Positions 1 to 5,691 of a stretch of DNA of 11,015 nucleotides are shown here, piece after piece (the first letter of the stretch is position 1; every line of letters begins with the position of its first letter). The position numbers and the translations under genes were made by a program. A model generated the notes under the pieces. That model was given only the letters and a program-made list of their open reading frames with translations. It ran no database searches and had not been told where the DNA came from. The stretch is from Deltaproteobacteria bacterium (GTDB lineage: Bacteria; Desulfobacterota; Desulfarculia; Adiutricales; Adiutricaceae), in contig JAITJP010000471.1 in the NCBI GenBank assembly GCA_031278835.1, positions 1 through 11,015 of the forward strand, in the 5' to 3' direction.

Positions 1-1
1 G

Positions 2-316
2 ATTGAGCTATTTTTTAAAGACTTAAAAACTCATCTTTCTGTCAAGTCTTTCATGGGTACCAGCGCTAATGCGGTCAAAATTCAGGTTTACGTTTCCTTG
101 ATAACCTTTCTGTTGGTTAGGTATCTGCAGGCGACCGCTAAAGTCAGTTGGGGCTTCTCACATCTTGTAGCCGTTATCCGGTTAATTTTACACCTCCATA
201 GAGATTTAATGGGTTGGTTGAACAGAAAACAGTTCGATCATTTGAACCCTTTAGGTCTGCCAAAAAATAAAGGCAAACCGAAAAAGGGAAGCCCTAGGCC
301 TGGGTTCTTGTTTTAG
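2..316 (+). CDS. IS4-family transposase, C-terminal part (cut by window start)
   Basis: The reading frame is open from base 2, so the N-terminal part of the protein lies outside the window. The visible 104 residues begin with IELFFKDLK, which matches the E-x6-K part of the Y-x2-R-x3-E-x6-K signature of IS4-family DDE transposases; the E (codon 2 of the visible part) would be the third catalytic acid and the K is seven residues later. It continues with the usual 'SFMGTSANAVKIQ' stretch and a hydrophobic segment (VYVSLITFLLVRYL), as in IS4 C-termini. The protein would act on the ends of its own element. The tail after about residue 85 is basic and Pro/Gly-rich (KNKGKPKKGSPRPG). A start at the internal ATG at 53 would lose the catalytic E, so I treat it as the end of a longer gene. 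Whether the whole copy is intact cannot be seen. Confidence 0.75.
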   Translation: MELFFKDLKTHLSVKSFMGTSANAVKIQVYVSLITFLLVRYLQATAKVSWGFSHLVAVIRLILHLHRDLMGWLNRKQFDHLNPLGLPKNKGKPKKGSPRPGFLF

Positions 317-370
317 AGCCGAAAGCCTAAGGGTGGGCGAGCTGTTTCTGCCCGAGTGGGATTGGCCCAC

Positions 371-617
371 TTTGTTGGACAGCAGGATATGGACTGTACC
401 GCGACACTCCGTTTCAGGAAAACAACCCATGAAAACCTAAAACTCTTACCCTACAAGGGTTTCCAAGAAAACAGCCCACCTCGGACCGGCTAGGTTTGTT
501 GGACAGCTGGTATCAGCCAAGCCAGGGGGGGGTTGGGAAATCAAATCGACCATTTTGGCCGATATAGGGTACCTATTTACTTGGGTTTCGGGGTATTTTC
601 AGATTTTCTTGGACAGC
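371..617 (+). repeat. Three dispersed copies of TTT(G/C)TTGGACAGC
   Basis: The 13-base word TTTGTTGGACAGC occurs exactly at 371-383 and 495-507, and as TTTCTTGGACAGC at 605-617. Starts are 124 and 110 bp apart and all copies are in the same orientation. The bases after each copy also resemble one another (AG/TGG or AGTG, then AT). The position just after a transposase gene suggests remnants of insertion-element ends or nested insertions, but no inverted partner was seen in the window. Confidence 0.55.
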
Positions 618-770
618 AGTGATATTTGTGATATGTTTGTCCTTTCATGGTAAGTATTTTAACTAATAAAAGATATTATCTTGATAAGTTTAAGTAGGCT
701 GAATAAATATTTTGAGCCGGACCTAAAAACAATAAAAAGAACACCGAGAATTTTATCGATTAGGTTTGGT

Positions 771-799
771 TTGCCAATGGCTTATGAATAAGATATAAT
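771..799 (+). promoter_or_regulatory. Sigma70-type promoter for def
   Basis: TTGCCA (771-776, five of six matches to TTGACA) and a perfect TATAAT (794-799) are separated by exactly 17 bp. Transcription would start near 806 and give a leader of about 200 nt before the def ATG at 1010. It is the best promoter match seen on the plus strand. The assignment to def is inferred from position. Confidence 0.65.
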
Positions 800-871
800 G
801 ACCAAACTTGGCGGCAAACTCCGATAAGGGACGACCTTCACTGGTTTATCGTTTAAGCCAAAACGAGCCAA

Positions 872-893
872 GGTTCTTATTTTGCCAAGAACC
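872..893 (+). other. Hairpin in the def leader
   Basis: GGTTCTT (872-878) pairs with AAGAACC (887-893) around an 8-nt loop. It lies inside the predicted def leader, and a T9 run follows 23 nt later (917-925), too far away for a standard intrinsic terminator. Function unknown. Confidence 0.35.
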
Positions 894-1009
894 ATTTGTC
901 GGAAGTTGAGGCCTAGTTTTTTTTTCATAGCCCAAAGGCTTTGGAGTGGCCCAGGCCGCCCCAAGCTCCCCCCTTTTCACTTTTTTTTGCAAAGGTTTGA
1001 TTTGAAAAA

Positions 1010-1669
1010 ATGGCCGTTTTGCCTATTTTAAAATACCCAGACCCCAAACTCAGGCAGGTCGCTAAAGAAGTCACGGTCTTTGACAACCAATTGGCCATTT
1101 TGGCCAAAAATATGCTCGAGACCATGATCTCGGCCCAGGGCGTCGGCATAGCCGCCCCGCAGGTTGGAGAAAGCCTAAGCATGTTTTTGGTAAACTTCGG
1201 CTCCAGCAAAGAGGTTTTACCCGAAGAAGTGGTGGTCTTCGTTAACCCCAAGGTCCTGGAACACAGCGGCACCATTGATTCCGAGGAAGGTTGTCTGTCG
1301 GTGGAAGGCCTAAGGGCCAACGTCACCCGGGCCCAACGCTTAAAAATCATGGCCCAGGACCTGGATGGCCAGCCCTTTACCTATGAATTTGAGGACCACG
1401 ATTCGATCGTCATCCAACACGAATTGGACCATTTGACGGGTAAGCTTTTTATCGACCACCTCTCCTTCTTAAAACGAGAAATGTACGATAAGTCCCTAAA
1501 GCAAGCCAGGAAGAAAAAAGAAAAAGAAGAAAAAAAAGCGGCCAGCCAAAAAACCTTCGAAGAGATGAACGAAAGATCGCCGGCCACCGAAAGCCAGCTG
1601 GTCGATAACCTGGACCAGGGGGCTCAGAGCGGCCCACCGGATTCGGATAGCGGCGAACCGGCCATCTAG
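1010..1669 (+). CDS. def: Peptide deformylase with charged C-terminal extension
   Basis: It removes the formyl group from the N-terminal Met of new proteins, a cytosolic metal-dependent step at the ribosome exit. All three family motifs are visible: GVGIAAPQ (residues 44-51), EGCLS (93-97, metal ligand C95) and HELDH (137-141, the two His ligands and catalytic Glu). The N-terminus (MAVLPILKYPDPKLR) is typical, which supports the ATG at 1010; AAAGG at 991-995 is a possible but distant ribosome site. Length is 219 residues against about 170 for many bacterial enzymes. The excess is a tail from about residue 165: a Lys/Glu-rich, probably helical stretch (KQARKKKEKEEKK), then an acidic, Pro/Gly-rich end. 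fmt follows downstream, as in many genomes, but with a terminator and 227 bp between them. Function secure; the role of the tail is unknown. Confidence 0.96.
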   Translation: MAVLPILKYPDPKLRQVAKEVTVFDNQLAILAKNMLETMISAQGVGIAAPQVGESLSMFLVNFGSSKEVLPEEVVVFVNPKVLEHSGTIDSEEGCLSVEGLRANVTRAQRLKIMAQDLDGQPFTYEFEDHDSIVIQHELDHLTGKLFIDHLSFLKREMYDKSLKQARKKKEKEEKKAASQKTFEEMNERSPATESQLVDNLDQGAQSGPPDSDSGEPAI

Positions 1670-1672
1670 TCT

Positions 1673-1720
1673 CATTTTCCCTATAAAGCCTTGGTTTTAC
1701 GGGGAAAATGCGTTTTTTTT
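1673..1720 (+). terminator. Intrinsic terminator after def
   Basis: CATTTTCCC (1673-1681) pairs with GGGAAAATG (1702-1710). The loop can pair further (TAAAGC with GTTTTA, one G-T), giving a long stem. A CG and eight T (1713-1720) follow. It starts four bases after the def stop and would uncouple fmt from def. Confidence 0.75.
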
Positions 1721-1770
1721 CTTAACTTACGAATGGCCTTTAGCCAAAGCGATTTTTTAATAAAAGATCT

Positions 1771-1801
1771 TTTTTGGTCTGGATTTTATTTTGACCAAAA
1801 A
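1771..1801. other. Inverted repeat between def and fmt
   Basis: TTTTTGGTC (1771-1779) and GACCAAAAA (1793-1801) form a perfect 9-bp dyad with a 13-nt AT-rich centre. No T run follows on the plus strand, so it may be an operator or a transcript structure near the fmt promoter region rather than a terminator. Confidence 0.4.
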
Positions 1802-1896
1802 GCCCTTCCCTAAGTTACCCGGCGAGTATTTCGGCAGCTATTTAACCACTTAATGAATCGAATTAGTCAACCACTAGCGATTGAAAGATTAACGTT

Positions 1897-2844
1897 ATGA
1901 AAGGCCCTCCTTCTCCCCTACGAATCGTTTTCTTTGGTAGCGGCAGCTTTGCCGTGCCGGCCCTTAGGGCCTTAATCGATAGTCCTGACAAGGTGGTCAT
2001 GGTGGTAACTTCGCCGCCGGCCAAAGCCGGACGGGGTCAGTCCGTTACCACCACCTCGGTGGGCAAAATAGCCGAGGAATTCGACCTAAAAGTTTACGAG
2101 ACCTCCTCGGTCAATAGTCACGAAACCATCGACCTAATCGAAAGGGCCCAGCCGGAACTCTTGGTGGTGGTGGCTTTCCGATGTTTTTTGGGGCCAAGAC
2201 TTTTAAACATGGGCTATACCCCGCCCATAAACATTCACCCCTCGCTTTTGCCAAAACACCGAGGTCCGGCCCCGATTAACTGGACCTTGATTAAGGGCGA
2301 CCACATGTGCGGGGTCTCCATTAATTTCGTGGAGCTTAAAGTCGACGCCGGGGCCATCTTGGCCCAAAACGCCATCCCCGTGCCCGAGGCCGTGGGTTCG
2401 GGCGAACTGGAAACGGAACTGGCCCATATCGGGGCCAAACTCCTGTTGCAAGTCATCCAACAAATCAAAGACGATCGCTTAACCCCGGTTCCGCAAAACG
2501 AGACCCTGGCCACCATTAATCGCTTGCTAAAAAAATCCGACGGCCATATAAAATTCACCCAAGCGGCCGGACCCTTGGCTCATTTGATTAACGGAGTGGA
2601 TCCCTGGCCCGGGGCCCAGTGCCTTTGGGGCGAAAAGCTCCTAAAACTTTTTAAGGCCAGCTCCGGCCCCGGCCACGCCGAACCCGGCCAGGTTTTGGGC
2701 CTAGACGACAAGGGCCGACTGCAGATCGGCACCAACAAGGGAATACTTTTTGTCTCGGAACTCCAATTGGAGGGCAAAAACCGCTTGCCGGCCTTGGACT
2801 TTTTTCGGGGCCAAAACATCGACCGTTTAAGCCCCATTGAGTAA
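1897..2844 (+). CDS. fmt: Methionyl-tRNA formyltransferase
   Basis: It transfers a formyl group from 10-formyl-tetrahydrofolate to Met-tRNAi, making the initiator used in bacterial translation, and is the functional partner of deformylase. Length (315 residues) is normal. The N-terminal Rossmann-type domain starts with IVFFGSGSFAVPAL. The folate-site signature SLLPKHRGPAPI (116-127) follows N112 and H114, and D150 sits in VDAGAIL; these three correspond to the catalytic Asn-His-Asp of the family. The C-terminal tRNA-binding barrel runs from about residue 205 (INRLLKKSDGHIKF) to the end. Some positions differ from the common form: AFRCFLGPRLL where most have AYGQILP-like sequence, and MCGVSI where most have TGVTIM. 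The ATG at 1897 fits the conserved N-terminus; only a weak purine-rich ribosome site (GAAAG) precedes it. Confidence 0.95.
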   Translation: MKGPPSPLRIVFFGSGSFAVPALRALIDSPDKVVMVVTSPPAKAGRGQSVTTTSVGKIAEEFDLKVYETSSVNSHETIDLIERAQPELLVVVAFRCFLGPRLLNMGYTPPINIHPSLLPKHRGPAPINWTLIKGDHMCGVSINFVELKVDAGAILAQNAIPVPEAVGSGELETELAHIGAKLLLQVIQQIKDDRLTPVPQNETLATINRLLKKSDGHIKFTQAAGPLAHLINGVDPWPGAQCLWGEKLLKLFKASSGPGHAEPGQVLGLDDKGRLQIGTNKGILFVSELQLEGKNRLPALDFFRGQNIDRLSPIE

Positions 2845-2856
2845 AAATTTTCTTTA

Positions 2857-2893
2857 AAAGGCCGCGAAAGGCCAGCTTTTCGCGGCCTTTCTC
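2857..2893 (+). terminator. Strong hairpin terminator after fmt
   Basis: A perfect 13-bp stem, AAAGGCCGCGAAA (2857-2869) with TTTCGCGGCCTTT (2878-2890), surrounds an 8-nt loop, 12 bases after the fmt stop. The downstream T content is short (TTTCTCT), but the stem is the strongest after any gene here. The near-symmetric A and T arms mean it might also act on the minus strand. Confidence 0.75.
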
Positions 2894-2913
2894 TGGATAA
2901 TATCCAAATGACC

Positions 2914-2929
2914 TTAAATCATGATTTAA
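2914..2929. promoter_or_regulatory. 16-bp perfect palindrome upstream of the small membrane gene
   Basis: TTAAATCATGATTTAA is a perfect 16-bp dyad. TATCAT at 2942-2947, just downstream, could be a -10 box, although no good -35 is seen. The left ten bases (TTAAATCATG) recur at 2998-3007, where that ATG is the start codon of the next gene, continued by GTTAA. This could be a regulator site pair 84 bp apart, or chance in AT-rich DNA. Confidence 0.35.
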
Positions 2930-3004
2930 AAATAGCTTTTTTATCATAGCGTCGTCAAAAATACTTAAAGGTAAACCAGATTAATGGGGCAAAAGTTTTA
3001 AATC

Positions 3005-3295
3005 ATGGTTAATTACGCTAATATTTTGGAAAGTTGCATGCTGGTGGCCTTCGGCCTAGCCTGGCCGGTCAACATCATCAACAGTCTACGGGTTAAATCC
3101 AGCCGGGCCCGCACCCCGGTCTTTTTATTTATCGTCAACTCTGGTTACGTCTTTGGGGTTTTGGCTAAAATCGTTAGCCACAACGTCAACTACGTGGTCA
3201 TTTTTTATTTAATCAACATGTCCATGGTGGCTTTCGACACTTATCTGTATTTTCGTTACCGGGCCTTGGACAAGATCAAGTACGGTAAAGCCTAG
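3005..3295 (+). CDS. Small three-helix membrane protein, SemiSWEET/PQ-loop-like
   Basis: The 96-residue product is strongly hydrophobic with three likely membrane helices: about residues 6-26 (ILESCMLVAFGLAWPVNIIN), 38-58 (PVFLFIVNSGYVFGVLAKIV) and 62-84 (NYVVIFYLINMSMVAFDTYLYF). Helix 1 carries a Trp-Pro in the middle, followed by an Asn-rich turn and a basic loop (SLRVKSSRART). This is the pattern I associate with small bacterial triple-helix-bundle proteins of the SemiSWEET/PQ-loop type, which dimerise to form a transport unit, often for sugars. Substrate is unknown. No strong ribosome site is visible before the ATG at 3005. The stop codon is the first triplet of a 38-bp tandem repeat leading into mnmA. 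Family assignment is from remembered pattern, not a search. Confidence 0.6.
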   Translation: MVNYANILESCMLVAFGLAWPVNIINSLRVKSSRARTPVFLFIVNSGYVFGVLAKIVSHNVNYVVIFYLINMSMVAFDTYLYFRYRALDKIKYGKA

Positions 3296-3436
3296 CCAGG
3301 TTTTTGGCGGATCTCAAGCGGGGTCAGATCTAGCCAGGTTTTTGACAGATCTCAAGGGCGGTCAGATCTGGCCATGTTTTTGGATAAGTTTAAGCGCGGA
3401 AAAAGCTAGTCATGTTTTCGGAGGATCTTAAGGGTC
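3293..3436 (+). repeat. 38-bp tandem repeat spanning the spacer and the mnmA start
   Basis: Units start at 3293, 3331, 3369 and 3407, exactly 38 bp apart. Units 1 and 2 are nearly identical (TAGCCAGGTTTTTG, then AGATCTCAAG or GGATCTCAAG, then GGTCAGATC). Unit 3 is diverged (TGGCCATGTTTTTGG) and unit 4 is partial (TAGTCATGTTTTCGG, then AGGATCTTAAGGGTC, to 3436). Unit 1 begins with the TAG stop of the upstream gene. In unit 4 the ATG is the mnmA start codon, so the first eight or so MnmA residues are written in repeat sequence. No separate promoter is visible in the spacer. Confidence 0.85.
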
Positions 3437-4530
3437 AAGGGGCCATCTTGGTGGCCATGAGCGGTGGGGTGGACAGTTCCACCGCGGCGGCGCTCTTGCG
3501 GGACCATGGTCACAAGGTCATTGGCGTTACCATGAAACTAATCGATGAGGACCTGGTCAGCCCATCTCCGGAAGGCCTTGAGCCCAATGGCCGATCCTGC
3601 TGTTCCTTTCGGGACATCGTTGACGCCCGCTCCGTATCCCAGCAATTAAATTTCGATCACCAAGTCCATAATTTCAGCTTACTTTTTAAAACCCAGGTCA
3701 TCGACCGTTTCGTGGCCGCCTATGTCAAGGGTTTAACGCCCAACCCCTGCGTTGATTGCAACCGTTTTTTAAAATTTGGCCCACTCTTTGAGCGGGCCCT
3801 TTTATTGGGCTGTGAAAAACTGGCCACCGGCCACTACGCCAAGATTGAAAAGTGTGAAATAACCGGCCTTTTTAATCTAAAAAAAGCCCGAGACCCAATT
3901 AAAGATCAAAGTTACTTCCTATACGGCCTTAACCAAAGGGAACTGGCCAGAACCGTCTTTCCTTTGGGTGATTACTTAAAGGAAGAAATCAGGGCCTTGG
4001 CCGCCAGCAAAGGCATCGTTAACGCCCATAAGCCCGAGAGCCAAGACATCTGCTTTGTCCCCGAGGGCCGCTACGATCTTTTTTTGGAAAAATACGGCAT
4101 AAAAAATAACCCCGGGGACATCGTCAATAGCCAAGGCCAGCTTTTGGGCCGCCATATGGGTCTTCACCATTACACGGTGGGCCAGCGGAAAGGTTTGGGC
4201 CTAAGATCGGCCCGGCCCACCTATGTCCTAAAACTGGACCCGGAAAAAAATCTCCTGGTGGTCGGCCATGAATCGGAACTTTATTCCAACTGGGCCATCA
4301 TCAATGAGGTTAACCTTATTTCCGGAAAAAAAATCAGCCAGCCCTTTGAAGCCCGGGTCAAGGTCAGATATCGCCAAACCGAAAGCCCGGCCAAGATCCT
4401 GCCCCTGGACCAAAATGAGTTAAAAATTATCTTCCACAGACCGCAAAAGGCCGTGGCCCCCGGCCAGGCGGCCGTCATGTACCAAGGCGATTTGGTCTTG
4501 GGTGGGGGCACCATCTTGGCGGCCGGCTAA
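3412..4530 (+). CDS. mnmA: tRNA-specific 2-thiouridylase MnmA
   Basis: It uses ATP to activate U34 of Lys, Glu and Gln tRNAs and inserts sulfur at C2, a cytosolic step giving 2-thiouridine. The P-loop-like ATP site SGGVDSS is at 17-23. NPCVDCNRFLKFG (111-123) holds C113 and C116; by position C116 matches the first active Cys of E. coli MnmA, and C113 replaces the Asp found there. SQDICFVPEG holds C214, the second active Cys. HHYTVGQRKGLG (252-263) is the family's C-terminal domain signature. Length (372) is normal. Three such cysteines could form an Fe-S site, as proposed for some MnmA proteins; that is inference. The start at 3412 gives a plausible short lead before the ATP motif, but its first residues derive from the 38-bp repeat and no clear ribosome site precedes it. 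A terminator follows five bases after the stop. Confidence 0.95.
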   Translation: MFSEDLKGQGAILVAMSGGVDSSTAAALLRDHGHKVIGVTMKLIDEDLVSPSPEGLEPNGRSCCSFRDIVDARSVSQQLNFDHQVHNFSLLFKTQVIDRFVAAYVKGLTPNPCVDCNRFLKFGPLFERALLLGCEKLATGHYAKIEKCEITGLFNLKKARDPIKDQSYFLYGLNQRELARTVFPLGDYLKEEIRALAASKGIVNAHKPESQDICFVPEGRYDLFLEKYGIKNNPGDIVNSQGQLLGRHMGLHHYTVGQRKGLGLRSARPTYVLKLDPEKNLLVVGHESELYSNWAIINEVNLISGKKISQPFEARVKVRYRQTESPAKILPLDQNELKIIFHRPQKAVAPGQAAVMYQGDLVLGGGTILAAG

Positions 4531-4532
4531 TC

Positions 4533-4558
4533 TTTTTGGCCCGGGGCCAAATTTTTTT
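4533..4558 (+). terminator. Intrinsic terminator after mnmA
   Basis: TTTGGCC (4535-4541) pairs with GGCCAAA (4545-4551) around a CGG loop, followed by seven T (4552-4558). It lies directly after the mnmA stop. Confidence 0.75.
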
Positions 4559-4589
4559 CTTGGCTATTTTTTTTCTTGCCCTACTCAGC

Positions 4590-4618
4590 CTTTTGGCCTT
4601 GGCCAAAAGTTTTTTTTT
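4590..4618 (+). terminator. Second intrinsic terminator, 26 bp before larE
   Basis: CTTTTGGCC (4590-4598) and GGCCAAAAG (4601-4609) form a perfect 9-bp dyad (8 bp with a 4-nt loop), followed by nine T (4610-4618). The larE ATG is at 4645 and its ribosome site at 4633-4637, which leaves no room for a promoter between this hairpin and larE. Transcripts reaching larE must read through it or start upstream of it. Confidence 0.75.
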
Positions 4619-4644
4619 CTCCATCCCAAAAAAAGGATTAAGCC

Positions 4645-5490
4645 ATGATTGCCCAAATGGTTTTAGACAAACAAGCCCGGCTCAAAGAGTATTTAAGTAC
4701 TCTAGGCAGCGTGGCCCTGGGCTTTTCCGGAGGCGTGGATTCAAGCTACTTGGCGGCCGTCTGCGCCGAGACCCTTAAAGAAAAAGCCGTCCTGGTGACC
4801 GGCTGTTCGGCCAGTTTTCCCGAAAGGGAGCGCCGGGCGGCCGTGTCTTTGGCCAAAGTTCTGGGCCTTAAACATCTTTTGGTTGACTCGGAGGAGCTTA
4901 ATTTAAAAGGCTTTTCCGAAAACCCGCCCAACCGCTGCTACCTTTGCAAACGAGAGCTTTTTGGCAAGATTTTGGCCGTGGCTAAGGCCGAGGGCTTAAA
5001 TCACGCCATCGAGGCCTCCAATACCGACGACGAGGGCGATTACCGGCCCGGTTTGGTGGCCATAAACGAACTGGGCGTAAAAAGCCCCCTTCGGGAAGCC
5101 CGCTTGAGTAAGGCCGAAATCAGAACCCTCTCCAAAGAGCTGGGTTTACCCACCTGGAATAAACCGTCTTTTGCCTGCCTGGCCTCGCGTTTTCCTTACG
5201 GGGAAATGATTACGGCCGAGAGGCTGTCTCGAATCGACCAAGCCGAATCCTATCTCCTGGAACTGGGCTTAAACCAAGTCCGGGTTAGGTTTCACGACCA
5301 AGGCGAGCTGGCCAGGATCGAAACCGACGACCAGGGCCTAAGCTTACTCATGGATCTCTCAGCCAGAACCAAAGTGGCCGAGTTTTTCCGCTCCTTGGGT
5401 TTTCTTTACACGGCCGTGGATATTTTGGGCTACCGGACCGGCAGCATGAATCTAACCCTGCCAAGTAATCTTGGCGAAAACTTCGATTAG
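4645..5490 (+). CDS. larE: LarE-type ATP-dependent sacrificial sulfur transferase
   Basis: LarE adenylylates the carboxylates of a pyridinium dicarboxylate nucleotide and turns them into thiocarboxylates on the way to the nickel-pincer cofactor of lactate racemase and related enzymes. In the founding enzyme the sulfur comes from one of its own cysteines. Visible: PP-loop ATP site SGGVDSS (28-34), NRCYLCKRELF (96-106) with C98 and C101, and NKPSFACLASRFPYG (172-186) with C178, the position of the sulfur-donating Cys. With three cysteines this copy may instead use a recycled Fe-S-bound sulfur, as described for some LarE proteins; that is inference. Length (281) is normal. AAGGA at 4633-4637, seven bases before the ATG, supports the start at 4645 over Met5. 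larB, larC and a racemase are not in the window, so the client enzyme is unknown. Confidence 0.9.
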   Translation: MIAQMVLDKQARLKEYLSTLGSVALGFSGGVDSSYLAAVCAETLKEKAVLVTGCSASFPERERRAAVSLAKVLGLKHLLVDSEELNLKGFSENPPNRCYLCKRELFGKILAVAKAEGLNHAIEASNTDDEGDYRPGLVAINELGVKSPLREARLSKAEIRTLSKELGLPTWNKPSFACLASRFPYGEMITAERLSRIDQAESYLLELGLNQVRVRFHDQGELARIETDDQGLSLLMDLSARTKVAEFFRSLGFLYTAVDILGYRTGSMNLTLPSNLGENFD

Positions 5491-5505
5491 CCAAAGCGGG
5501 CTGGT

Positions 5506-5542
5506 CTTTCCAAGGCCCGTCTTAAAGCCGGTTCTTGGAAAG
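5506..5542 (+). other. Hairpin after larE
   Basis: CTTTCCAAG (5506-5514) pairs with CTTGGAAAG (5534-5542), a perfect 9-bp stem 15 bases after the larE stop. The loop is 19 nt. No T run follows directly (the next T-rich patch is near 5567), so it may end or stabilise the larE transcript without being a classic terminator. Confidence 0.45.
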
Positions 5543-5578
5543 CTTGGCCCAAAAAATTTAGCCAATCATTTTTATTAG

Positions 5579-5605
5579 AAAAAAAAAAAAATGGCCACAA
5601 TGGCC
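5579..5605 (-). terminator. Probable terminator of the cyclophilin transcript
   Basis: On the minus strand GGCCA and TGGCC (plus 5593-5605) form a short 5-bp stem with a 3-nt loop, followed by one A and thirteen T (plus 5579-5591). It lies about 155 bp beyond the minus-strand cyclophilin stop. The stem is short but the T run is the longest seen here. Confidence 0.45.
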
Positions 5606-5631
5606 GCGAATTGCCACAATAGCCGAGAATT
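5594..5631. repeat. Two tandem 19-bp units
   Basis: GCCACAATGGCCGCGAATT (5594-5612) is followed immediately by GCCACAATAGCCGAGAATT (5613-5631), with two mismatches. It sits between the convergent larE and cyclophilin genes and overlaps the probable minus-strand terminator. Confidence 0.7.
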
Positions 5632-5691
5632 GATTTTTTTTGATGAGTTTTTATGGAAATAAGTTAATTGGGTGGGATTTATTGGTTTTTT

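Larger units (their letters stand above)
317..1009. other. Non-coding stretch between transposase and def
   Basis: No convincing gene is seen here. The first part probably holds the right end of the insertion element: a 6-bp hairpin (AGTGGG 355-360, CCCACT 366-371) lies just after the transposase stop and is followed by TTTGTT. Three copies of a TTGGACAGC word follow (separate entry). From about 620 the DNA is AT-rich, then comes a promoter (771-799) and a leader of roughly 200 nt ending at def. The leader carries a T9 run at 917-925, a small CCAAAG/CTTTGG dyad (932-944) and a C-rich patch (955-980). The minus-strand open frames here are shadows. Confidence 0.5.

Noticed and set aside
317..1009. 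Riboswitch in the def leader
   Set aside because: Only simple hairpins were found; no known aptamer core was recognised, so no riboswitch is claimed.
925..1350. Minus-strand frame of 141 codons opposite def
   Set aside because: It is the shadow of def, whose metal-binding motifs are intact; the translated product shows no recognisable motif.
2203..2947. Several minus-strand frames opposite fmt
   Set aside because: They are GC-driven shadows of fmt and its terminator with no motif or start signal.
4536..4778. Small plus-strand frame with a hydrophobic start between mnmA and larE
   Set aside because: The hydrophobic part is the translation of terminator T runs, the rest overlaps larE out of frame, and there is no ribosome site.
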